Translations under genes and position numbers: made by a program
In this document: positions 29,101 through 37,232 of the stretch, one piece after another
How positions within the stretch are numbered: position 1 is the stretch's first letter
How the letters are laid out: every line of letters begins with the position of its first letter
Assembly (NCBI RefSeq): GCF_964036645.1
Contig: NZ_OZ038525.1
Span: forward strand, 3,166,001 to 3,230,000
Direction: 5' to 3'
Origin: Tenacibaculum sp. 190524A02b
GTDB lineage: Bacteria > Bacteroidota > Bacteroidia > Flavobacteriales > Flavobacteriaceae
DNA length: 64,000 nt
The notes under the pieces: generated by a model
Databases searched by the model: none
Told to the model about the DNA's origin: nothing
The model's input: only the letters and a program-made list of their open reading frames with translations

Positions 29101-31273
29101 CATTTTGTTGATATACTGTTCTTTCATTTTCAGTATTTTGAGCTACAAATTGAGTAAGAGTTTCTACTGTGTTTAAATCCTGATATAATTGTTCAAGACT
29201 TAGCTCTAAATCATATTTATTTTTAATATGTTGTTGAAGTTGAATAATTGATATAGAATCAAATCCAAGCTCAAAAAAGGATTGTTGAAAGTTGATTTTT
29301 TCTGAGTCAAATATAGATTTTATGTAATTTGAAATATCTTGATAGAGTTCATCAATATTAAATGATGAACTTTTAGTTGCTACATCATTGCTAGGCACCT
29401 TTCTTTCAGTCATCTCGTAATTAATAGTATTAGTTTGGTTTGGTTTTTCAACTTTATTTAATTCATTTTCTCCAGGCCAACAAGCGGTTGGTTTATCAGG
29501 AAATACAGGAAAGTGTATTGGAGAGGCATTTTCTTTTTTATAATAATCTTTTAAACTACTTTCTCTTCCTTCCAAATAATCGGCTATCATTTCTTTTTCT
29601 CGTTCATCAATAACTTCTTGTAACTTATTACTTGAATAGATTTCTTTTTTTGTGATTTCTTTATCTACAAGCAAATATTGTTGGGTTACTTTTAAAAGTT
29701 CTTCTTTGTTTTGAATAACAAATATGCTTCGTTCTATGCCATGAATTCTGTTTGTTAAATTGTGCCCTAAACTATACAAATCAATAGTTGAGTTTTTCAA
29801 CAATGCTCGTTGTACTAGCTTCACTACTTTTTTCAATCCTTCTTGGTTATAAGAAGATATTGGCAAAATATAGTATTCTTTCTCTTCAATAGTATTTGAT
29901 AATAAAGCTGGTGCTTCTTCTAATATTAAATGGCAATTTGTACCACTTATGCCAAAAGAGCTAACACCACAGAATCTTTTTTCTTCTGAAATCCAATCTC
30001 TTTCAATTGTATTTACATACAATGGAGAGTCTACAAAATTGATTTCCTTGTTAGGATATGTAAAATGAATTTGTTTGGGAATTTTTTTATGTTTAAGAGC
30101 CAAACATGTTTTTATAAATCCTGCAATTCCCGCTACCGAATCTAAATGTCCTAAATTAGTTTTGACACTTGATATTGCACAGAATTGTTTTTTACTTGTG
30201 TATTTTTTGAATGCTTCTTTTATACTATTTATTTCAATAGGGTCTCCAATCTTTGTTCCTGTTCCGTGAGCTTCTATATATGTTATTTGTTCTGGAGATA
30301 CTCCTGTATTCTTCCATGCTTTTTCTAGTACTTCTTTCTGCGATTTTCCGCTTGGAGCTGTTATTCCAATTGATTTTCCATCTTGGTTTATGGCTCCTCC
30401 TTTTAGAACACCATAAATTGGGTTTTTATCTTTTATAGCTTTTTCTAAAGGCTTCATTAAAATACAAGCAACTCCTTCTCCCATGCCTGTTCCTGAAGAT
30501 GATTCATCAAAAGTTCTTGTTTTTCCATCTACAGATTCTATCCCCATTTTCATATCTCCAGACTCGTCTTGTGGATAATACATTAAACGTACACCTCCTG
30601 CTAAAGCCATATCACAAGTTCCATCAATTATTGATTGATATGCTTTATATATTGCAACCATAGAAGATGAACAAGCAGTGTCAATTAGTAAAGACGGTCC
30701 TTTTAAATCTAATAAATAAGAGATTCTACTAGGAATAATTGCTTCAATATTTCCTGGAACAGACATTTGGAAATATTCTTTTTTTAATCCTTTAAGAAAA
30801 TCGGCATATCTATACCCATAAGAAGAATGCCCTACATACACCCCAGTATTTGTTTCTTTCATTTGAGAGATTGGTATCCCTGCATCTTCAATGGCTTGAT
30901 GGGCCACTTCTAGAAATAGTCTCTGTTTAGGGCTCATTAACGTTGCTTCAGATTTTGTGAGTTTATATTTCCCGTGATCAAAACAACTAATTTGGTCTAA
31001 ATACGATGCCTCTTTGAATTTATTTGCTTTAGAAATAGAACTATCTCCAAAAGCTATTAATTGATTCATTTCTTCTTTTCTTTCGGCAGGAAACTTTGTG
31101 ATTTTATCTTTTCCATTTTGAATTAAATCCCAATATTCCATAGGGTTATTACAACCTGAAAATTTTAACCCTATACCAATAATTGCCACATCTTTCTTGT
31201 TTCCCTTGGTTATATTCCAATTTCTCTCAACCTTAGTTTTCGAATTAGGCATATTAAATAAGTTATTTTTCAT
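26129..31273 (-). CDS. PKS-NRPS hybrid: KS-ACP-aminotransferase-C (iturin/mycosubtilin type)
   Basis: 1714 residues. KS domain ~25-460 with catalytic Cys201 in DTACSSS, His in EAHGTGT (~333) and NLGHLDS (~378). A linker follows, then ACP ~640-715 with Ser673 in LGFDSIS, a long Lys/Asn-rich linker, a class-III PLP aminotransferase ~860-1285 (FDEVITGFR; YGKIIGGG with PLP-binding Lys1097), and a C domain ~1295-1714 (HHIVVDG ~1417). There is no AT domain; malonyl is expected from the discrete acyltransferase encoded just upstream. This is the domain set by which iturin-family synthases convert a beta-keto thioester on the ACP to a beta-amino one and then acylate it into the peptide. Here no acyl-ligase loading domain precedes the KS, so it more likely extends the peptide handed on from the NRPS of 37233-43331. 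Confidence 0.93.
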   Translation of the reverse strand: MKNNLFNMPNSKTKVERNWNITKGNKKDVAIIGIGLKFSGCNNPMEYWDLIQNGKDKITKFPAERKEEMNQLIAFGDSSISKANKFKEASYLDQISCFDHGKYKLTKSEATLMSPKQRLFLEVAHQAIEDAGIPISQMKETNTGVYVGHSSYGYRYADFLKGLKKEYFQMSVPGNIEAIIPSRISYLLDLKGPSLLIDTACSSSMVAIYKAYQSIIDGTCDMALAGGVRLMYYPQDESGDMKMGIESVDGKTRTFDESSSGTGMGEGVACILMKPLEKAIKDKNPIYGVLKGGAINQDGKSIGITAPSGKSQKEVLEKAWKNTGVSPEQITYIEAHGTGTKIGDPIEINSIKEAFKKYTSKKQFCAISSVKTNLGHLDSVAGIAGFIKTCLALKHKKIPKQIHFTYPNKEINFVDSPLYVNTIERDWISEEKRFCGVSSFGISGTNCHLILEEAPALLSNTIEEKEYYILPISSYNQEGLKKVVKLVQRALLKNSTIDLYSLGHNLTNRIHGIERSIFVIQNKEELLKVTQQYLLVDKEITKKEIYSSNKLQEVIDEREKEMIADYLEGRESSLKDYYKKENASPIHFPVFPDKPTACWPGENELNKVEKPNQTNTINYEMTERKVPSNDVATKSSSFNIDELYQDISNYIKSIFDSEKINFQQSFFELGFDSISIIQLQQHIKNKYDLELSLEQLYQDLNTVETLTQFVAQNTENERTVYQQNETESLESKNKAVKTETKELTVTNNVNATHTHPFKDIFDKQFEILNNQLQVINNYFNNGEVLENSKQVTKPKQKELSKSNHFKSFKKIVKTKNTYPPKQESYLNTFVKAYEEKTISSKKFAAKNRYRWANNRNISLYNHDWKELTYPIIAKEAKGAYMWDLDGNKYVDFSMGFGVYLLGYNHSFGKEVLLEQGTTHNFLGPISTDAEDVANLIHEITGVDRVAFYNSGTEAVMVALRLARGATNKKKVVVFAGSYHGTFDGVNVDQAADYSAVPLTIGTLPGMVEDVLVLNYGTREAIDIIKEQKDEIAAVLVEPVQSRRVDFQPKDYLQELREITKEESIALIFDEVITGFRIAPGGAQEHFEIKADIVTYGKIIGGGMPIGVVAGKSDYLDLIDGGAWNYGDDSYPSVQRVIVAGTFCHHPLTMKVMAKMLTYLKEKGNVVQYTLNRKTNKLVNELNAFFTTYALPLKANNFGSMFNIKPKSNLEILALLKYHLLHNNVFVWEGATCFISEAHTDDDIQFFINAVKKSIYQIMEGGFLNETITNDLKKDKDKNFDKTFHLPLTIEQKRMYAKLEMNPRETVAFNETVIVEVHKELNEKMLQETLDLVTSRHETLRIVSIDEQKQIIKSRINFSVKYTDSLKDEMSKEAIENWVSKNVMLPFDLKNGPFLRCYVLKTSAETFIVQLVAHHIVVDGWSLNVLLKELNEIYTNYSHNINTSLPKAPQFSTYVNWIHQQLNGNVKEENLMFWKKEFSIEVPRFEIPMLGVKKASNNSGLIYFNLEGNLVKEVREWNSLHKVSLFSTLLSAYKLMLCALSGNEAFRVGIPYAGQLNSRLYDVVGQCVQMIPFISSLDIELTPLEYVNNIMRKNLNILKYPVIPINTLIEDKTTRKNCLYEELVVFNLDKSISTNQSENKDGDNTMIIENKNKYDLFFDALEKKESIVFRVEYNTNKYDEASIQEWTSLYKDIVKNFIKNETLPLKKLLTENIAL

Positions 31274-31298
31274 ACGTAGTTTATTAAATAGCTTGGGG

Positions 31299-32501
31299 TT
31301 ATGTATTTGAACTTAATGATACTCCTGTCTCTTTTTTTATAGCCATTAGTTCTTTTTCTACTTCGGCTTTTTCATAGCCTTTAGCCAATAGCAATTTTTT
31401 TAAAAGATCTTCTATATTGTGCCAATCAATTTCATTGGTTTGTAAAAACGATTCTCTTTGTTGTTGTATTTCTTCAAAAGTTGAAATCACAACATCTACT
31501 TGTTTCTGACACTTATTAGGAAATGTAACAGCCGTTCGAATTGCTGCTGCAGAAAAATCAAATATTTGCTCTTTTGAATTGTTTATTTCTTGTAAAATAC
31601 CATGGGTTGCATTGTATTCTGAAGTAGCTATTACAGTATGATTACTTAGTAATCTTTTTAAAACAGTTTTACCCCCTACTTCAATCCCAAACCAATTATA
31701 ATTTTCATTTAAAAAACCAACTGCTTTTGCCCATAACACTGGAGATGTAATCTGCTCTGACAAAGCTTTTTTTATTTGCTCTGGTTGTAAAATCACCTCT
31801 CCAATTATTGATGAGACAACGGTGTTCTTTGGCGGTGAAAAAGTTATTTTTTCTATATAAGACCTAAACTTTTCTTCAATGTCTTTATATAATCTTGAAT
31901 GAAAAGGACCGCCTACATTTAATAATGTAAATCTTATTTTTTCATCTTTTAATTGATTAACTATAGAAAGAATTTGTGCTTTATGTCCGCTAAGTACTAT
32001 TTGCTCTTTTGAATTATATGCTGCTATATCTACAACGCTAGTGGTAGTATTATTTTGGTTTAACAACTGTGTTATTTTATCAATATCTGCACCAATAATA
32101 CTCGCCATAGCTGTTTCTTCTATAGAAGTATATTCAGCCATTAATTCTCCTCTTTTAGCTACAATTTCTAAACCTTGATTAAAAGTAATAGCTTCAGAAG
32201 CAACTAAGGCACAGTACTCTCCTAAACTATGTCCCAAAAAAATTGAAGGCTTTAATTTATTACTATTAAATAAGGTGTAATACATTGCCATATTTAATGT
32301 GTAAATTAATGGTTGCGCTATATTTGTTTGTGCTAGTTCTTGATAACTCAGTTCTCTTAAATAACAATCAATATTCCAAGAAAGGATTTTTTCAGCTTCT
32401 TCAAATATTAATTGTGATATTTTAGATGAATACCACTCTTTATTTACCACATCTTTATCTATAGTTCCTTGACCAGGAAACAAACAGGTAAGCCTTTTCA
32501 C
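31299..32501 (-). CDS. Discrete (trans-acting) malonyl acyltransferase, FenF/ItuD-like
   Basis: 400 residues. The first ~290 form an acyltransferase: LFPGQGT near the N-terminus, Ser92 in GHSLGEYCAL, QRxxG-like region, and GGPFHS with the catalytic-type His. The remaining ~110 residues are a C-terminal extension (KCQKQVDV..., LLKKLLLAKGYEKAEVEKE), giving the same overall size as the discrete FenF/ItuD enzymes of mycosubtilin and iturin clusters. It would load malonyl onto the ACP of the neighbouring KS protein, which lacks its own AT. The start codon is GTG at 32501, its G shared with the TAG stop of the upstream fusion gene. Confidence 0.93.
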   Translation of the reverse strand: MKRLTCLFPGQGTIDKDVVNKEWYSSKISQLIFEEAEKILSWNIDCYLRELSYQELAQTNIAQPLIYTLNMAMYYTLFNSNKLKPSIFLGHSLGEYCALVASEAITFNQGLEIVAKRGELMAEYTSIEETAMASIIGADIDKITQLLNQNNTTTSVVDIAAYNSKEQIVLSGHKAQILSIVNQLKDEKIRFTLLNVGGPFHSRLYKDIEEKFRSYIEKITFSPPKNTVVSSIIGEVILQPEQIKKALSEQITSPVLWAKAVGFLNENYNWFGIEVGGKTVLKRLLSNHTVIATSEYNATHGILQEINNSKEQIFDFSAAAIRTAVTFPNKCQKQVDVVISTFEEIQQQRESFLQTNEIDWHNIEDLLKKLLLAKGYEKAEVEKELMAIKKETGVSLSSNT

Positions 32502-35173
32502 TAGACGTATTTTTTTTCTGTTATACTATTGGTTTTGTCTTCCATACGTTTAAAAGCACCTTCCATTTGAGAGATATGAGTATGTAGTTTTGATTGACAG
32601 TCTTGTAATATTCCAGTTAAGTAACGTCCATTCTCTAGTATTTTTATCTCTGAAGCGCCTCCTCCAAATTTTGTTGAGTCTACAACTTCCTGAATTGAAG
32701 AAGCTAGTTCATATGAAGCTAATGTTGTTGTTGCTTCTAATGTTGTATTTTTTTCAATAGCTTCCGCTACAGCTTTCCCTACAATAAAATGTGCTTGTCT
32801 AAACGGAATATTGTGTTCTAATACTAATTTGTTAGCATATTCAGTTGCCATGGTATGTGAAGCTATAGCTTTACTTTTCATTACTTCTTCATTAGGTATG
32901 GCATGATTAATAAATATTTGTAGAAGATTAATTGAGTCAATAAATTCATTTTTAGTTTTTTTCAATAACATTTTTGACTCTGTACCTACACTAATAGAAT
33001 TAGTAAATGGTGTTTTTTGCATAGCAGTCACTGCACCTATGAAAGACGCTGCGATAACCCCAGATTTTCCTTGTATATTTTCTAAAACAAATGGATTTCT
33101 TTTATTTGGCATTATAGAACTAGACCCCACTACTGTATCTGAAAGCTTAAAGAAATTAAACTCTTGCGTATTCCATAACATAAAGTCTGAGGCTATTCTA
33201 CTTATTAATACATTTGCTATAGAAATTTGGCTCAACAAACTCAATATAAAATCTCTAGACGCTACTCCATAAAGCGCATTGTTTACTGTATATTTAAACC
33301 CTAAATAAGAAGCTGTTGTTTTTTGATTAATTGGTATTGATGTTCCTCCTACTGAACAACTTCCTAATGGTGATACATCTACTGTATCTATCACTGTTAA
33401 AAAACCTTGAATTGACTCAATTAACGATGTTATTACCCCTTGAAGATAAAAACCATATGTAATAGGTACAGCTGGTTGATAATGTGTATAAGATGACATA
33501 ATTGTCTTCTTATATTTATTAGATAGACCTAAAAGGTCATTAGTAAAACTAAGTAATGTTTTTACAATTTCTATCGCATAGTTTTTTACTTGCATCCTTG
33601 CTAAAGTAGCATTCATATCATTTCTTGATCTTCCTATATGCATGCTCCCTGCTATTTCCATTCCTAATTTATCTATTAGATATTGCTCATAAAGCATGTA
33701 TAATCCTCGGGGTGTATTTTTATTCATTAATGGTGAAAACCCAATATTTTCTAGTTCTTTGATTTCAACCATTAACTTTTCAGTAAATGCTTCATTTAAG
33801 ATTCCTTCTTCTTGAAGCATTATTATATGTGCCTTGTTTATTAAAGATATATACTTTAATTCTTCTACATCTTCATTTTCAACCTTTTCCCCAAAAATTA
33901 CTTTTCGTATTCCTTTGTGTATTCCTTTTGAAATTCTTCCTGTATTATTAGCTTCGATATAGGTTAAGCTTGCCTGAATTTTTTTACATAATTGTTCTAC
34001 TTCATCAATAGCTTGCTGCTTGTTATTATTTGACGCTATGACATGACCTATACGATCCCTAAAATCAAAATTTCTTTTATAGTTACTTAAATTTTTTCCA
34101 TACGATTTTATTTGAATTTTAGAGCTATAATTATCAGTTGTTACTTTTTCAATGTCTTCTTGAATTTCTCCTGAATTCTCAGGAATTACAAATCGAATAC
34201 TTGCATAATTTTTAGGTATAAAGTTTACTTCATCTAATCTTCCTGTAATATTTTTAAGAGATAATTCTAATAAATCAACCCCTAATGATTCTTTTATTAA
34301 AATTGGAATACAACCACCTGCTAACCTAGGGTTCATTTCTACAATGAATAGTTCTTTTGATGTTTTTATAAATTCAATATGAAAAGCTCCCCATGAAAGA
34401 TCAAAGCTCTTCTTAAGGTTTTTGATTGTTTCCGTTACTTTTTTCAAAAACTCTTCATTGGGTTCGTACGGAAAATCATGACCTACTTCAACAAAGTGTG
34501 GTAATTCACCTTTATATTTCCTAGTAATTCCAACAACTTCTCCATTAAAGAGTTCTAATGAAAATTCTTCTCCTGCTATAAATTCTTCTATCAGGATTGC
34601 ACTATTTATTTTTTGACCTCTTTCGTTTATTTTCTTACTCAATAGTGCTAATCCATGAGATGCTAACTCTTTTCGTTCTGATATCAACTGCACACCAATA
34701 CTTCCTGATCCTTGAACTGGCTTAACAACAAAAGGATAATTGATTGTTGGTTGATTTAAAAAATGATTAAGTTCTTTTTCATTTTGAATAACTTTAAAAC
34801 TAGGAGTTAATAAGTTATTCTTTCTCATATGTTCTCTAAAATAATGTTTATTACGACATAATTTTATAGTTGTTAAAGAAGGAGATGGATAATTAAATTC
34901 TTGTGCTAACTTAGCTACCATTTCCATATAGTAATCGGATGTAGATGTTATTCCATCTATATCATAACTATTAAAAAGTGATGCTAACTTATCTTTTACT
35001 TCCTCATAATTATTGGTATTAATAATATGAGGTTCTATAAAATCTCCAAAATTGTATCGAGAAAGATTATTGGTTATTACTAATGGTTGATAACCTTTTT
35101 GATAAGCTATAGATGCCAATATGTATCCAGTACCTGATGTATTACTTTCTACGAAAACGATTGCTTTTCTCAT
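32501..35173 (-). CDS. ATP-grasp / argininosuccinate-lyase-superfamily fusion
   Basis: Residues ~1-410 form an ATP-grasp ligase (FVVKPVQGSGSIGV ~153; VEMNPRLAGG ~280, the metal-binding end). Residues ~430-890 form an argininosuccinate lyase fold with MHIGRSRND, SYTHYQPAVP and the family signature GSSSIMPNKRNP (~690). Lyases of this group release fumarate from N-succinyl-type adducts. Next to a PduX-like kinase and a cysteine-synthase-like enzyme it would split an aspartate adduct to leave a free 2,3-diamino acid; the ATP-grasp half could ligate or activate a carboxylate. I choose the ATG at 35173 (MRKAIVFVE, 890 residues). The in-frame ATG at 35254 would overlap the upstream gene by 73 bases and add an unlikely 27 residues. 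Confidence 0.9.
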   Translation of the reverse strand: MRKAIVFVESNTSGTGYILASIAYQKGYQPLVITNNLSRYNFGDFIEPHIINTNNYEEVKDKLASLFNSYDIDGITSTSDYYMEMVAKLAQEFNYPSPSLTTIKLCRNKHYFREHMRKNNLLTPSFKVIQNEKELNHFLNQPTINYPFVVKPVQGSGSIGVQLISERKELASHGLALLSKKINERGQKINSAILIEEFIAGEEFSLELFNGEVVGITRKYKGELPHFVEVGHDFPYEPNEEFLKKVTETIKNLKKSFDLSWGAFHIEFIKTSKELFIVEMNPRLAGGCIPILIKESLGVDLLELSLKNITGRLDEVNFIPKNYASIRFVIPENSGEIQEDIEKVTTDNYSSKIQIKSYGKNLSNYKRNFDFRDRIGHVIASNNNKQQAIDEVEQLCKKIQASLTYIEANNTGRISKGIHKGIRKVIFGEKVENEDVEELKYISLINKAHIIMLQEEGILNEAFTEKLMVEIKELENIGFSPLMNKNTPRGLYMLYEQYLIDKLGMEIAGSMHIGRSRNDMNATLARMQVKNYAIEIVKTLLSFTNDLLGLSNKYKKTIMSSYTHYQPAVPITYGFYLQGVITSLIESIQGFLTVIDTVDVSPLGSCSVGGTSIPINQKTTASYLGFKYTVNNALYGVASRDFILSLLSQISIANVLISRIASDFMLWNTQEFNFFKLSDTVVGSSSIMPNKRNPFVLENIQGKSGVIAASFIGAVTAMQKTPFTNSISVGTESKMLLKKTKNEFIDSINLLQIFINHAIPNEEVMKSKAIASHTMATEYANKLVLEHNIPFRQAHFIVGKAVAEAIEKNTTLEATTTLASYELASSIQEVVDSTKFGGGASEIKILENGRYLTGILQDCQSKLHTHISQMEGAFKRMEDKTNSITEKKYV

Positions 35174-35181
35174 AAAGGTAT

Positions 35182-36216
35182 TTATTTTGCTAAACTCAAA
35201 CTTGCTGTTTGTACAGATTCTAATTTTCTTTGATTCCAGTTCATATATGACCAATCGTCTTTTTTACATTCTAAAGGGTGTGTTACCAGCGTTGGTTCTT
35301 GTGGTACTTTATCTGTATATAATTTATTTTCTTTTAACCATTGCTCATTAAATATTGTTTCTTCATATCGATATCCTTCATCAGGAAAAAGTAATACACC
35401 TATCTTATCAGGATTATTTTCTGCCCACCATTTACCTACTAAATAAGTTGCTCCGCTAGTACCTCCCATAAAAACACCAGACTCTTTAAACAACTCATTA
35501 CTAGAATAAAAAGCATCAGAAGCATTGAGCCAATGCACTTCATCAAACAAATCTTGTTTTAAGTTTTTAGGAAACCCACTGTTCCCTAATCCTCTTAATG
35601 CTCTAGGAAAATCTTCTTGTCCAAATAACACACTACCATGTGTATCAATTCCAATCATATCCAAATCTTCATTTTTCTTTCTTAAATGAGTTCCAATTCC
35701 GCACATTGATCCTCCAGAACCAACAGGTCCAATAAGAGCATCTACTGTTCCAAAACATTTTTCTAGTTGCTCTCCTACAATACTATACGACACTGGATTA
35801 TCTGGGTTATCATATTGTTCGGTCCAGAAAGTATTTTTTAATTCTCTTCTTATTTGATAAAGTCTTTCTAATCTTTTGGTTTGAATTCCTATACCTGGTG
35901 AAGGTGGTACTATTTCTACTTTAGCCCCTAATAATTCTAATTTCCGTTTTAATTTTTCATCAATTGCTGGATCTCCTATAATGATTAAGTTAAGATTATA
36001 TTTTGCACAAACTAAGGCTAATCCAAGTGCAAAGGTTCCAGAACTTGTTTCAATTACTGTCATATCTTGAGTTAACTCTCCTGTTTCAAGTGCTCGCTCA
36101 ATGATATATTTAGCTGGAATTAATTTCATCAAATTAAATTTGACTGCATATAAACTTGATGCTAACTTGATAATGTTTGGTACTAAGGTTAAATCAATAG
36201 AATGGTTATAAATCAT
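35182..36216 (-). CDS. Cysteine-synthase-like PLP enzyme (amino-acid beta-replacement)
   Basis: 344 residues, fold type II. The expected PLP lysine is Lys31 in NLMKLIPAK. ETSSGTFALGLA matches the substrate-binding TSGN-type loop, and GPVGSGGSMCGIG is the phosphate-binding loop of PLP. The overall plan is that of cysteine synthase/SbnA enzymes, which displace an acetyl or phosphate group from the beta carbon of serine-type substrates by an amine or thiol. Flanked by a threonine-kinase-like gene (6-base gap) and an argininosuccinate-lyase fusion (8-base gap), it would put an amine, probably that of aspartate, on C3 of O-phosphothreonine or O-phosphoserine. The substrate is inferred from context. 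Confidence 0.88.
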   Translation of the reverse strand: MIYNHSIDLTLVPNIIKLASSLYAVKFNLMKLIPAKYIIERALETGELTQDMTVIETSSGTFALGLALVCAKYNLNLIIIGDPAIDEKLKRKLELLGAKVEIVPPSPGIGIQTKRLERLYQIRRELKNTFWTEQYDNPDNPVSYSIVGEQLEKCFGTVDALIGPVGSGGSMCGIGTHLRKKNEDLDMIGIDTHGSVLFGQEDFPRALRGLGNSGFPKNLKQDLFDEVHWLNASDAFYSSNELFKESGVFMGGTSGATYLVGKWWAENNPDKIGVLLFPDEGYRYEETIFNEQWLKENKLYTDKVPQEPTLVTHPLECKKDDWSYMNWNQRKLESVQTASLSLAK

Positions 36217-36222
36217 AGTTAT

Positions 36223-37158
36223 CTAAGTTTCAAATATCCAAAAGGATTTAATATTTATATTTTTTAATTTTTGTTTACTTTCTTCAATTCTTTCATGCAA
36301 AAAAGGGGTAGTTGGATCCCATATCAATCCTACTAAGTCTCCTGAGTGAGAAATTTGTACTCCCGAAGCTTTCTTTTCATCTTTTATTTGTATAATTTTT
36401 TCGAGGTTTTTTTTAGGGTAATATTTTTGGTTCACCAGTGCTGATCTGGTAGCTACTTCTCCCAACAAGTTTACATCCTGCTTTTCTGCTGCCTCTGAAA
36501 GTAATAATCTGAGTTTCTGAAATTCTGCTTTTTCTTGTGTTGAATACTGTAATGGCTTCATGCTTACAGTATCAAACCCATTGTTTTCTGGGGCTTCGTC
36601 AAAACCTAGCACTATCATTGTTGGTAATTTCTTTTTAAACTCCTCAATTACAACGCCTTTTTTTTGAGCAAATAGAATATCATTTTGATACATAATACTA
36701 TCACTTGCTATTTCAGATTTCACAGCTAGCTTGGCCAAAACATCTTCGGTTAACTCTACCTCATACAAATCACTTATAGCAAGCATGGTACTTAAAATAT
36801 CTGCCGTTGAAGACCCAAAACCTAATTTTGGTATTATATTACTTTGTATAAAAATGTCTCCTCCTACATTCTTATTTAGATACTTAATCATTAACTCAGC
36901 TGCCTTCTTAGACTTTTTATTTACAGTAGGTGTTATGTTTATTTTCCCCGTATTATTAGGAATAAACATTGCTCTAGAAGAAAATAAATTACATTTTAAT
37001 GTTGTTAATCCGTACACATATTCTTGGAGGTTTTCACAATAAAACACACCTTGTAATAGTTCTCCATGATGGCAAAAAGAGTGTCCTTTCCCTATAATTT
37101 TATTTGGAGATATTTCTACATGATTATCTAACAAAAGTGTCTTTTCTTTATATTTCAT
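36223..37158 (-). CDS. GHMP-superfamily kinase, PduX (L-threonine kinase)-like
   Basis: 311 residues from the ATG at 37158; an in-frame TTG at 37176 would add six. Visible features are the PduX-type HHGELLQG motif near residue 30, the GHMP phosphate-binding motif PKLGFGSSTA (~110) and a C-terminal GVQISHSGDLVGL segment. PduX phosphorylates L-threonine to O-phospho-L-threonine. With the PLP enzyme and lyase directly downstream it would activate the hydroxyl of threonine (or serine) for replacement by nitrogen. It is separated from the upstream NRPS by a 56-base gap on the same strand. Homoserine kinase activity is an alternative, but the GELLQG motif favours a PduX relative. Confidence 0.87.
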   Translation of the reverse strand: MKYKEKTLLLDNHVEISPNKIIGKGHSFCHHGELLQGVFYCENLQEYVYGLTTLKCNLFSSRAMFIPNNTGKINITPTVNKKSKKAAELMIKYLNKNVGGDIFIQSNIIPKLGFGSSTADILSTMLAISDLYEVELTEDVLAKLAVKSEIASDSIMYQNDILFAQKKGVVIEEFKKKLPTMIVLGFDEAPENNGFDTVSMKPLQYSTQEKAEFQKLRLLLSEAAEKQDVNLLGEVATRSALVNQKYYPKKNLEKIIQIKDEKKASGVQISHSGDLVGLIWDPTTPFLHERIEESKQKLKNINIKSFWIFET

Positions 37159-37232
37159 TTTTAAATTTTTACCCAATGAGCATCCCTGCTTCTTTAATTA
37201 AGATGCCTTGAATAATTTTATTTTTTAATTGT

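Noticed and set aside
35174..35254. Upstream start of the ATP-grasp/lyase fusion at 35254
   Set aside because: It would overlap the PLP-enzyme gene by 73 bases, and the added residues do not resemble an ATP-grasp N-terminus; 35173 is better.
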